Of a DNA stretch of 64,000 nucleotides, positions 1-10,060 are shown piece by piece (the stretch's first letter is position 1; every line of letters begins with the position of its first letter). Source of the stretch: Xylaria sp. FL1777 (Eukaryota; Ascomycota; Sordariomycetes; Xylariales; Xylariaceae); NCBI GenBank assembly GCA_022578965.1, contig MU400588.1, positions 124,001-188,000 of the forward strand, in the 5' to 3' direction. A program made the position numbers and the translations under genes. The notes under the pieces were generated by a model. The model did not search any database. It worked only from the letters and a program-made list of their open reading frames with translations, and was not told where the DNA came from.

Positions 1-506
1 TTGATGATGCGGTAGCGGCCCTGCAACAACTTCTCGGCGTCGTCGCCCATGTGCGTCACTACGCGCTTCTTGGCTGAGTACGCCGTCTGGTCGATGTGGA
101 CGGTCTGCACGGCTTTACGGCTTGCGTTGGGGTCCGCGCGCCGGATGGTGTGGTCGAAGAGGAAGATCCGGTTGCTGCCGGGGACGTGATCCAGCAGCAG
201 CTTCTCTACTTCTGGGTAGTAGTTTGCCTTGATGGACTCGTCGTCCGTGAAGTCCTTCTCCTTGGACTCCGGCACGTCCTTGATGATCTGGAATGCGTCG
301 CGGTCGAGGTTGAACTCGGATTCACGGCCGCGGACATCCTCGATCGTCACCTCATGCCAGGACTTCTCGACATTGTGCTGCGGCTCCCCGTCTGGTGGCG
401 TGCCGACGTAGTTGAAGGCTACTTGTCCGGCGGGAGGATGGAGGGAGAAGTTCAGCTTCGCCTTGACGGTGCCATGGGGAACTGTGGTAGGGGCTGAGAT
501 GGCCAT
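1..506 (-). CDS. CmcJ/AsaB-like oxidoreductase, 3' end cut by window edge
   Basis: The first 168 codons of a minus-strand gene are present; the rest lies left of the window. The product starts MAISAPTTVPHG and carries the pattern known from the fungal CmcJ/AsaB family (annotated as 7-alpha-cephem-methoxylase P8 chain-like or GA4-desaturase-like): an FNYVGTPPDG block near residue 32, RIFLFDHTIRR near 112, and a VQTVHIDQT segment near 132 followed by KRVVTHMGDDAEKLLQGRY. Family members are putative Fe/2-oxoglutarate-type enzymes, often found in secondary-metabolite loci; the substrate cannot be told. The start was taken at the ATG (504-506) because family similarity begins close to it. No intron is seen in the visible part. 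The family is fairly sure, the reaction is not. Confidence 0.75.
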   Translation of the reverse strand, partial: MAISAPTTVPHGTVKAKLNFSLHPPAGQVAFNYVGTPPDGEPQHNVEKSWHEVTIEDVRGRESEFNLDRDAFQIIKDVPESKEKDFTDDESIKANYYPEVEKLLLDHVPGSNRIFLFDHTIRRADPNASRKAVQTVHIDQTAYSAKKRVVTHMGDDAEKLLQGRYRII

Positions 507-2330
507 TTTGAATGAAGGGGTGAGCGGTGAGGGTTAAGGTAGAGAGCTTTATGAGTGTAAGTATTATTTTATGTATTAAGCTTGTTAGAAGTTGAGTTTA
601 TAGTGGAACTGCTGTACAGATTACCGAGGTAGTAGTTATGATCGAAGTTGTTATTACTTGATTTGGATCTGTTCCAACTAGGTAACTACGGCACAGTGAT
701 GAGGGGACTCATTTATACTTAAAGAACATACCTACCAAGTCATTTATCAGCAACACACGCATTTCAAAGCAGTCGAATGTCGGGGATGTTGGAGTTCCTC
801 TGTGATTGGCGCAAGCTGATGACGTTATTGGCTAAGGAACTCCGGGTTTTTAGATATGTAATCAGCTGTTATGGAAATCCGCGTACAACTACCGCAGAGT
901 TACAATGTAATGGTGTACACTTACAACATGACAAGCCTGCTACTTTATCTTAAGGTCCTTGTTCTGTCTTTACTCTCTTGCTATGCATGCTGTTGAGGCG
1001 TTGCGAATGATACATACCAGCTATGGAATGTTGTGGCGTATGATGTCTCGGGAACGTTCCGATTGCCGATGATCTACACGATGCAACTGATTTGCGCTAA
1101 CCATGGGTTGGGGTTGGGGTAGGGCTTTTTTTCCATAGAATTAACGGGAGTTTTCTAACCCAACGATTACATAAACTTGCGGGGAAAATTAATGTCCCGG
1201 CTGAGGTCATACAATACCTATTACACTAGAGAACATACTGCACTGTAAAAATCGAATATGTCATATGTCTTAGGTGATATGCTGCACACATTCCGTGACC
1301 GATTACTTTTATAGAGTTGGTTCTTGTGCGTCATAGCCACGTGGTCTGGTAGATTATAATGGATGTTCGTATGGTTTTAGAGTGAGTTAACTATTAAACA
1401 CCCAACCAGTACCGGTAGCTAGTCTTAAGGTATTGGTAGGGTGGAATATAACCACTTGATAATTATACACCCTCGTCCTTCGGGACTAGCATCATTAGTA
1501 CAATGGAATGATTGGCCGTTTTACAGTATCTTTAGACAAGTTGTTTTGTTTCTAAAGGTAGAATTTACTTCATGTATTAAGTAAATCATATATCCTTTCT
1601 GGTTTATAGCTTATATACTAAGGTTGACACGGTATTGTTGAGTACCTTATGTTGTATAGTAGTAAATATGTAAGTCTTACCAAAACCTCCTCTGTGAGAA
1701 TATCCAACCGTGCTGGTAAGGCTTTCTGATAGATACATGCCGTACGCTGCGTGTACCTTATCATAAGCACGTGCTCACCTGATGAGCATATTTCGTTCAA
1801 AGATAGATAATTATGATATAAGAGTAATTCCACACGCCTACGGTTGTACAGTGCCTAGGGAGGTACCTAATCATAAGCACCTCAGTGGCTTTTAGTCAAT
1901 AAGGCTACCTCAGTAGGTAGTACCTTAGGTAGGTAGTAGTCCTACTGAGTTAGGTACCTACTTTGTATGTAGGTATAATTCGTACAGTGAGGTAGGTACA
2001 CTGTATCGACGAAAATCTGACGTCCAGGGAAGGCCCCGCATTGCGCCCATTGCGCCCCGCCACGTCAAACCTACCTAGCATATAGTACCTACCTACTTGG
2101 TAGTGCACTGTAAAGGTCCCGACCGTGTTAGCCCGAAGTCGAAGATGCCAAAGTAAACAAACTGCTTTTTGGTGTCATTCTACCCGACTTTCAGCATCAC
2201 CGCACCGAACTGCCATATATGGAGCTCATTGTTGCAAGACTAGAACAACTTACACTACAAGCTTAATGCACGGCGCTATTCATGCCCACTAGCCTCTGCT
2301 CCACGCTCGCGACGCGCCGATGCCACCGCA
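507..2330. other. gene-free stretch between divergent genes
   Basis: No open frame with recognisable protein content was found on either strand. The sequence is AT-rich up to about 1840 and then becomes a patchwork of TACCTA/TAGGTA words. It must hold the 5' regions of both the CmcJ-like gene (minus) and the AT-hook gene (plus). Confidence 0.6.
1855..2105. repeat. TACCTA/TAGGTA-rich dispersed low-complexity array
   Basis: Short words such as aggtaggtag and ctacctacct recur in both orientations at irregular spacing. Similar arrays lie near 24.8-25.7, 30.5-30.8 and 63.4-63.6 kb. The words lie in both strands close together, so parts can fold into imperfect hairpins. They are not in coding sequence. 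Confidence 0.6.
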
Positions 2331-5300
2331 ATGGCTGACGCTGACTACTTCCTTGACCTCCCGTCGTCTCCAGACCCGCTGGCCGACGAGGTCCCAAGCT
2401 CGGTCCGGCCCGCGACACGTCGCATCACCAAGTCGCAGCACGATCTGCCCTCCTTTTCCATACCACAGAGCAGCTCGCGAGGAGGCCCTCGCGCGCAGTC
2501 GCCCAGGAAGCGAACCTTCCAGCTTGATGTTGGCGACGAGCGAACACCCCAGCGGATTCGCGTGACCGTCGAAGCCGAGGAATCCTTGAAGCGTGGTGGT
2601 GTGAATCGCACGCTGTTCCCCCCCAAAGCATCATCACCAACAAGGAGTCCGCGTCGCCGTGAGACTATAACAACTACGACAGTGCCCTTGAATGATGAAG
2701 CTGGTCCGCTAGATGGCAACACTAGCACTCCCCAGAAGCGTGGCAGGCCACGGCGCACTAGCAATGGGACACCTATGCCGAGAGGCCGTAAGAGAGCAGG
2801 AACTCCAATACAAAGAAAATCGAAACAGGCCCGACAGGAAGATGCACAGTCGCCAGAGGCTGGCATATTGAACGAGGACCTGACTATTGTGGGCGGTGAG
2901 GAAGCTCCAAAACCTAATTCAAGGGCACGGAAGACGCCAAGGAAGCTGTCTAGAAATACCCCTGTTCCATCTTCACAGGCGTCAAGCAAGACAACTGGAA
3001 GGAAACGTGGTCGACCTCGAAAAGTGCCTCTACCTGAAGAGCCGACCGTTTCCTCTGGGACTAGACATCATGCTACCGGTACCGCTACACCTAGCCCACA
3101 GGCTTCAGAATCAAATATAGAAAATGACCCTGACAGGCCGCTGGACACGGGAAGAGGGGAGGCATTAAGCAGGCATTCTGATAACGACAATCCTAGCCCT
3201 ACACCCAACCCTCCGAGACGCAGTAATGGCACAGCACCTCCATTATATCTTTCTTCTCCCCAAGGCCGGACAGGAATAGATAGGTCCTCAGTCTCACCTA
3301 CTTCTTCACACCAAGAAATGGCTGAGAATGATGATTTCATGATGAGCGAGGACTATCAAGGAATGGAACCACAGAGTGACCTTCAATCCGTGGAGGGTGA
3401 AGATGGAATTACAAATCATGGACAAGACACAATAGCAGACGCTTCTGAGTTTAGTATGATTGCAGTGGAGTCTCTACCTTCATTTCAAGCTTCCTTCCAA
3501 ACCTCTTTTCACGAGGATACAGGCAAACTTGCCTCAGATCAGCATGAAATGGGCGAGGAAACGAGTCGAATAATCAATCAGACGCTAGAATCATTGCGGC
3601 AGAGTTTACGCATGGAAATGGAAGGCTCTTCGCACGCCGCGGAGGCCCAAAATGACCTGAAAAGAGTTGAGGACCAGGACAAAGATCGAGACGGAATGGA
3701 AAAAGAGGTTCCCGTGACAACAAAAAACGACGATAGTGTGCGAGGTTTATTGAGCAGCCCAAGGAGGATGAAGCACTTACCATTGAGTCGTCAGGTCTTT
3801 GTTGGAAGAGGAAATGTTGATGATTCGTTCTCCACTATTCCAGACAGTATTCTTCATGCGGCCACGCCAAGACGTCTCCCCACGAAACCGACAGCCAGTG
3901 GACATGAGCACCAAGGTGGGCAAGATGGCGCTTACGATGATTCATTTTCAGAGATACCAGAAGGCGTCCTGGAGGCTGCGACACCGAAGCCGACGAGACG
4001 TGTGGAAATGTCATCTCACGGGTCACCAGAAAGAAGCGAAGAACCCCACCAGACTGCTCGCCCGACGGGCCAGAGGCCTGGTCTAGGCTATGAGTCGAGC
4101 CGACTTCCTACACCAGACGAAACTTCATCTTCGAATGCTGGCTCTAGGAAAGCCCCTGAAGAAGACATAGGGGCGGGGTTAGAACATCAGAATCAGTCTG
4201 ACTCGGTAAATCGTACGGATGTACCCTCGTCTCCCCCCATCAGAACTCGACCCCGTGCTTTGGACTTTGGGTATTCAAACCTTCAACATGAGTTGAGTGC
4301 TGTACAAGAGAGGCTGTCTTCGTCGCCCAAAAGACAATCATCGAGCAAAATCGCACCAAACCAGCTTCAATCTTTAGAGGCCCCTCTTCCGAGCGCGCGG
4401 CCTTCCCTTTCGCCAATTGTCAGGGTTGGCCGTACTCTCCAGAACGTTATGTCTGATAATTCATCTCCAGAAGGTCGAGAAGGTAATTTAGGGAGCCCAT
4501 TCCGAGGCTCTGGAAGTGGTGACCACCCACATCAATCACTTGTCGCGGGGTCACAGTCTCCGTCTATGCGTAACCGACGAGCTCTCAATCACTCGCAACT
4601 GTCTGGGGGCTCCTCCACTCGATTCGACCGAAATTTGAGGTCTAATTTAGACTGGAATCATGGGCGTATCCCACCAACCTCTGGCGAGGTCGAAAATGCC
4701 GCCACCCCGGAACGCGATGTGAATCCCGGGACCGAGCCTTTACGGGACTCTACACAATACCAGCCATCCGATTCTGTTACATTATCCCATGCCTTTTCCA
4801 TGCCTAACTCCGCAAAGGTAGATGCAACAAATGCGGAGGGAGAGGCGGGTTTGGCTGCGCAGGACGATAGCTCCCGGCGAGTCAGTAGTCGGCAGCCATC
4901 ATTCCCTACAACGACTTCTTATGGATTAGACACTGTCAGAACACGTAGTACAAGCATGAGCGAGGTAGCTACCACTGATACAGATTTACACCTCCAACAG
5001 GATCGTGCTCTTCGCGATGAACCTGTACAAGACATGGATGAGGATCTTAGTGATAGGTTCGAAGAACATAATGGTGACGACGAAGATGATGGAGAGGATT
5101 TTGATATTTGGGATATTGAAGCGTCCCGCCCGTCACCAACCAGGCTAGAGCTAGCTCGGACTACACTGGAGCCATTAAAATCAGATGTGCCATCGTCGCG
5201 TCGAAGCAAGGTTCCAAGTCCTTGGAGGAGGAATAATCGGCGGCTTATCTACAAAGACGACATTGCGAGCTCATCTCAAATAGAAATTGAGGAGAGCTCA

Positions 5301-6959
5301 CAAAGTGAAGTTGAGCAATACCCGCCCCTCCGACCTAGACAACGGCCACCAGTATCACAGTCTCAACAGGACACCCAAAGACGGTCTCCGGATGTGGACC
5401 CTATGCAGAATAGCCCAATGCCCGAAGACTCGCAGAGGCTAGAGAATATCCCTTCTCCAAATCCCAGCCATCATAGCTTTGGAGAATATGCAGGACCTGC
5501 CGAGTCTGAAGAATCTGATGATGGGATAGAAAATGAAGAGCCAGCCGTTTCTGAACAGCCCCAAGAGGTCTTAAGTCCAATACCCGAAAATCATGAGGAG
5601 CACGAGGAGCACGAGGAGCAGGAACTGGAAGATCTCGACATACCTACAGTCCCCGAAGCATCTGCAGATGTTTCTGAATATTCAATGGTGGCCCAGCAGG
5701 CAAAAAAGACCCCCAAAGACCAGAAGAAGCCCAAATCTGGATTGTTCGGTGGATTTGACATCTTGTCATTCTTCTCATCGCCTGCGGTATTACCTACGAA
5801 CAAATCGCCTGGATCTATCCCGCTTGAGCCTGCTAAAAAGCCTGCAAGTCTCCAACCAACCGTGCAGACTAGACAGCCGAAAGAACCCCCAAAAGCGCTC
5901 TGGTCAGCTGGACTATTTCCGTCGATGCCGCAAAAAGAGGCCCGCCCGAGTTCTGGGCGAAGAACGGATCTATTTTCCCCGGGTTCAGCTTTGCGCTCTA
6001 CTGATACCGTAGCGGATACCTATGAACCCTCGACTTCAGCTTCGCCTTCTCCCTCCCTCGCCGCTTCGGCATCGGCGGCACCATCAACACCCGAGCATCA
6101 AACCTTTGAACCGATCGAACAAAAAAGGAATTTCACACCTCGGCCGGGACAGTCGAGGGGTTCGCTCTTCAAATCTAGCCAACCAACCTCGTCAGACTCT
6201 CAAGATGAAGTTGATAGTGACCTTCAAGGATTTAGCGATGAGCAAGAATCTTCTGCGTTGACAGAGAGCTCCGAATACGAACGTGTGCCACCCCGAGAGA
6301 AGCCTTCTCAGTGGGACCGGAATCTATCGCCTACTAAATCGTGCTTCCGCTCCCCACTGAAGCCTACAACACCCGGACGCATCGTGGCTTTCTCGAATGA
6401 TGCCCTTTCCCCCTTAGCCGAGGCTCAAGCACGGATTATGATGCGTAACAATACTAACGCACACAATACTGTCTTGCAGGGCCCCCCTCTTCGGCCAGCT
6501 TTTGAGGGTAAGGAGAATCAGCCACACCATGACACCCAGCAGATCAGAAACGCCAACAATAATTCTCTAGATAAACTTGTTCCCCAAGACTCGACAACCT
6601 CGCGGGCGAATCAGAAACCTCATGATACCGCCTCCACAACAGCAACCTTCGCTCTGTCTCAGACAACGTGGTCTAAACAGCATTGGCTCCGCCTCGACGA
6701 GATGCTGCAGCTGCGCCGTCATGACCCCCTGCGCTTTCAGCAGATGTGCGCTGTCCCACCCCGCGATAAGCGCCGTTCGTCCGTCCTGCTAGGAAAGGAG
6801 GTCTCCGCCCAAGATGCCCGTCTGGTGCTGGAACCATGGCATCTCGAGATTGTCGAGGCATTCATGCTCGAGGTCGGCGGTTGGGATGAGCGTGTCCTTG
6901 CCAAGAGACTATTTGCGCTCATAATTGGCGAGGAGAAGAGGCGAGCCAACTCTCTGTGA
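2331..6959 (+). CDS. AT-hook protein, large, low-complexity, intronless
   Basis: A single uninterrupted frame of 1542 codons. The N-terminal fifth is basic and has two AT-hook cores, KRGRPRR near residue 136 and KRGRPRK near residue 225, which suggest binding to the minor groove of AT-rich DNA in the nucleus. Most of the chain is Ser/Pro/acid-rich and presumably disordered. It contains two copies of a DDSFSxIP..L.AATP motif (near residues 496 and 535) and two copies of ADxSE(F/Y)SM(I/V)A (near residues 370 and 1112). An EEH repeat sits near residue 1088. The last about 100 residues look folded and conserved, beginning with WSKQHWLRLDEMLQLRRHDP and ending in a helix-rich segment. The ATG at 2331 is the first in frame. 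Lack of introns contrasts with neighbours. Exact function is not recognised; chromatin or chromosome biology is an inference. Confidence 0.85.
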   Translation: MADADYFLDLPSSPDPLADEVPSSVRPATRRITKSQHDLPSFSIPQSSSRGGPRAQSPRKRTFQLDVGDERTPQRIRVTVEAEESLKRGGVNRTLFPPKASSPTRSPRRRETITTTTVPLNDEAGPLDGNTSTPQKRGRPRRTSNGTPMPRGRKRAGTPIQRKSKQARQEDAQSPEAGILNEDLTIVGGEEAPKPNSRARKTPRKLSRNTPVPSSQASSKTTGRKRGRPRKVPLPEEPTVSSGTRHHATGTATPSPQASESNIENDPDRPLDTGRGEALSRHSDNDNPSPTPNPPRRSNGTAPPLYLSSPQGRTGIDRSSVSPTSSHQEMAENDDFMMSEDYQGMEPQSDLQSVEGEDGITNHGQDTIADASEFSMIAVESLPSFQASFQTSFHEDTGKLASDQHEMGEETSRIINQTLESLRQSLRMEMEGSSHAAEAQNDLKRVEDQDKDRDGMEKEVPVTTKNDDSVRGLLSSPRRMKHLPLSRQVFVGRGNVDDSFSTIPDSILHAATPRRLPTKPTASGHEHQGGQDGAYDDSFSEIPEGVLEAATPKPTRRVEMSSHGSPERSEEPHQTARPTGQRPGLGYESSRLPTPDETSSSNAGSRKAPEEDIGAGLEHQNQSDSVNRTDVPSSPPIRTRPRALDFGYSNLQHELSAVQERLSSSPKRQSSSKIAPNQLQSLEAPLPSARPSLSPIVRVGRTLQNVMSDNSSPEGREGNLGSPFRGSGSGDHPHQSLVAGSQSPSMRNRRALNHSQLSGGSSTRFDRNLRSNLDWNHGRIPPTSGEVENAATPERDVNPGTEPLRDSTQYQPSDSVTLSHAFSMPNSAKVDATNAEGEAGLAAQDDSSRRVSSRQPSFPTTTSYGLDTVRTRSTSMSEVATTDTDLHLQQDRALRDEPVQDMDEDLSDRFEEHNGDDEDDGEDFDIWDIEASRPSPTRLELARTTLEPLKSDVPSSRRSKVPSPWRRNNRRLIYKDDIASSSQIEIEESSQSEVEQYPPLRPRQRPPVSQSQQDTQRRSPDVDPMQNSPMPEDSQRLENIPSPNPSHHSFGEYAGPAESEESDDGIENEEPAVSEQPQEVLSPIPENHEEHEEHEEQELEDLDIPTVPEASADVSEYSMVAQQAKKTPKDQKKPKSGLFGGFDILSFFSSPAVLPTNKSPGSIPLEPAKKPASLQPTVQTRQPKEPPKALWSAGLFPSMPQKEARPSSGRRTDLFSPGSALRSTDTVADTYEPSTSASPSPSLAASASAAPSTPEHQTFEPIEQKRNFTPRPGQSRGSLFKSSQPTSSDSQDEVDSDLQGFSDEQESSALTESSEYERVPPREKPSQWDRNLSPTKSCFRSPLKPTTPGRIVAFSNDALSPLAEAQARIMMRNNTNAHNTVLQGPPLRPAFEGKENQPHHDTQQIRNANNNSLDKLVPQDSTTSRANQKPHDTASTTATFALSQTTWSKQHWLRLDEMLQLRRHDPLRFQQMCAVPPRDKRRSSVLLGKEVSAQDARLVLEPWHLEIVEAFMLEVGGWDERVLAKRLFALIIGEEKRRANSL

Positions 6960-7748
6960 AGTATACATGTGCTTTTCTCCCCTCTATTTATGACTCGTTG
7001 GCGTATTTGGGTTATATGGGCTGTCTACTCGGCTGGTTAGGATGACGGCGTTGTCTGCTAATAATGGAATGTCTTGGGCTGGCTTGTTCGGGAAAGATCA
7101 TCCGGGAAAGATCGTCCTAGTTGGACTACGCCCGCAATTGCATGTAGGGAAGGCGTTTGTGGTGTTTGTTTATTTTTTTTTCTCGAGGTGTATGAAAATG
7201 GCAACCTGAGATACCCCCTCGCCTGCTGTGTTCACAGGACATTATGTCATTATGTACTGCTTTGCTCTAGTTTCTTGTTTACGGATCTCGTGCAACTGGG
7301 TACCTAGGTATGACTCTACTTCTATTACTATCGGAGTTGGTTCGGTGGATGGCACGGTTCTGATCAATACGGTTCACATATTTTATGTGGTAGACAGCTG
7401 TTTTGTCTGGGGAATTGCGTAGATAGGCGGCATGATCAGGTTGATCAGTGAAGGATAGCACGTACGTTGCAAGGGGCATATCACAGTCATAAAGAAAAAA
7501 AAATAGATGATAGCTCATATTATATGGCTTACCATTTGATAATGCGTCTATCATTTTGCCAATTGATGCCATAATCGCAAAGCATCACGTGGTTGTCGCC
7601 CTATTTACGATCTACCTAGAAATACATGTAGTATGCGTTGATCGACGCGGCGATTGATAGGCGCAACCCCAGTTTCCTCTATGATAGAAGCATTTAGCGC
7701 TGCCCTCGATTAGAAATTGCTGCATATCAGCCATCATAGACACTAAAT
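6960..7748. other. intergenic, convergent gene ends
   Basis: This is the 3' side of both the AT-hook gene and rpn6, so it should hold two 3' UTRs. No conserved frame or RNA gene was recognised. Confidence 0.6.
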
Positions 7749-9232
7749 CTATTCTAACATGGAAGCCTGGTTCGTATATAGGACATCGACAACGTTGCTC
7801 AGCTTCTCGAGGGTCTGCAGCGCGGCGTCGTACGATTCGTCGCGCTGCGTCTCGTCGAAGATGATGAGGCAGCCGGCGCCCTGGTCCAGCACACCGATGA
7901 TGACCTTGTCGAGGATCATTTGCGAGAGCTTACGCTCGACCTGCTGCTTATCGAGACCAACCATGCGCGCAATGTGGTCGATCTCGACGCGGCTGAAGGG
8001 CTCGATAACCTTGATGAGGTTCTGCTCGAGCATGGCGTCGTACAGGCGGCGCAGGTGGTTCCGGATGAAGGCGTCACTGCCTAGTTCATACCGATAAGAA
8101 GCAAGGGCGCGTTCATACTCCTCGAGTGACCGGTTGGAGTGCGCGCGCGCGATGGCCTTCATGGCCTCTAGATTCTGACCAGCGTACTTCTGAGCCTGCT
8201 TCGACGCCATCAATGAGTTGACGTCGTCAACGAGGTTCAGCATGATCTTGCAGAGCAGCATGTACTGCAGGGCGGCCGTGGCTCTTGGCGTGGCCTCTTG
8301 GGTGTGATACCCATCTAACGCCTCAATGAAGTACGAATACGCAGTGTTGAAGTCCTGGTCCATCGTATGGAGCATGCCAGACTGCATGTCGAGATTTGCC
8401 TGCAGGAGAGGCGGGGTGTAGACGGAGGCGGCGCTGGTGCGGGCACTCGTTAGAGCCGCTCGCGCTTTTGAAATGTTGCCTAGTGCGTGGTATACCCTGG
8501 ACTCCAATAGCTGAACTTCCACCAGCACCAGCTTGTCGTCGAGGCGCTTTAGCTCCCGCAGTAGTCCGTTGATGAGTGTCAGGGCGTCGTAGTAGGATTG
8601 CTTGGCCATGTATAAGGTGACGAGACGGGTCTCGAGGTTCTGGCGGAGGAAACTTCGTCGCTCTGAAGTGGCCCACTCTATACATGATTTTGTCACGGCA
8701 ATCTGGATGTCGGTTGTGTTGGGAATGGCGTCGAAGAGGTCGAGGAGTTGGCGGACTGTGGAGGTGAGAGGAGGCACGGTTAGAGACGACGGGACGGACT
8801 ACATGTAGACCAGCAGACAAGCGACCAGCAGAAGGATTGAGAAGGGGGAAGGGAGAGCAGGAAGGCGAGGGCGTACCTAGTTTGGCCGTCTTGGCCTTTG
8901 CGAAGTTTGAGAGGACATTTCTACTTGTGGTCACGAGCTCAACCAGCTCGTTTGGCTTCCTAAGACTACGTCAGCGCTTGCAACTTGCAACTTGCAACCT
9001 GCAGCCCGCAGACGGCGGCACACGCGCGGATCTAGGGTATTCTCTCTTCGTACTTTTCATCTCGATATAGCTCGCCCAGGCTGATCAGGGCAGTCTCGTA
9101 TTCCTTGACGGCGGCCTCGGACGTGACGGAGGGCGGCGTCGAGATGATGTCTTTGTAGATAGCTTCAGCCCTGCGCGGGTCGGTGGTGGCCAGGGTCTGG
9201 GCCTCTTTCACAGAGGGCTTATTTACGGTCAT
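7749..9232 (-). CDS. rpn6: 26S proteasome regulatory subunit Rpn6
   Basis: Three exons on the minus strand: 9054-9232, 8877-8959 and 7749-8755, with introns of 94 and 121 bases that have GT-AG ends. They join in frame to a 422-residue protein, the size of human PSMD11. The start MTVNKPSVKEAQTLA leads into a TPR-like helical solenoid, and a PCI domain follows (around residues 225-390, including YELGSDAFIRNHLRRLYDAM and VEIDHIARMVGLDKQQVERK). Rpn6 is a lid subunit that clamps lid and base of the 26S proteasome. An in-frame ATG lies upstream at 9299-9301, but the residues it would add do not resemble the family, so 9232 is preferred. The middle exon codes for the conserved NELVELVTTSRNVLSNFAKA segment. 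Confidence 0.95.
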
Positions 9233-10060
9233 TGTGGGGTTGGCGTGTGCTGGTATGGCTGAGAGATCTCTGGGAGGGAGAGCGACGGGGTGTAGCAGCA
9301 AATGGTGTCGTCGTTGTCCGTAATTATTGTGTTGTTGTTATTTGGTTGATTTAGTTGATTTAGTCGTGGTTTCGAGGTTCAGCTCTTCAATCCACTACCT
9401 CCCTCGTTAGGGTCCGTTTACGTACTGAGGTCAGTGCCTGGTGTTGCGCCTGCAGGGGCCGGAGCTCTTGTGTCACCTAGCTTAGTCACTTCATTAGACT
9501 GCCGGAAGGCTTGCCATTGGGTACTCGGTAAAGGTGTGGGCCGCGGCCTATCAAAATTCCGTGTATAACCCAAGAGTAAAGCACTAGTGGTACTTTACCT
9601 TGCCTAAGAGTTGTCGATTGAAATCGAAACAACGTTTATTCATTATTGATCATTATTGAACTTACCATACCTAAATGTATTTGGACACAAACCCTTTTCT
9701 TGCAGTTCTCGACAACATAAAACCCAGTCTCTTGCCTCAGACCACCAGCCAGTTTGAGCAGTTAGGAACTTATATTATGCACAATGCGAATGATGCACAC
9801 TATCTATCATGATGTACTAATTACACTCCTCAGTCATGGGGACTGTAAAGAATTCAGATCCCGTATCCAAAAGGTATTCCATCCATCGATGTCTCCCAAA
9901 GAAAGCAAACCCGGTTGCCCGCCCAAGATATGCGTCTTCCTCACACCCAACCCGCTCCATACCAAGTGCTCCCAATGTGGGTGCGATATCTATGCTAATA
10001 TCAAGCGACCGTGACGTATTTATACCCAGCTTCATAAATCCGCATTCTTTCCATGTCGAG
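9233..10060. other. intergenic
   Basis: Promoter side of rpn6 and 3' side of the pseudokinase gene. It contains simple GTTGTTGTT and TTGATTTAG runs near 9330-9365. No further gene was recognised. Confidence 0.55.

Noticed and set aside
9233..9301. N-terminal extension of Rpn6 from the upstream in-frame ATG
   Set aside because: The 23 extra residues do not resemble Rpn6 proteins; the ATG at 9232 fits the family.
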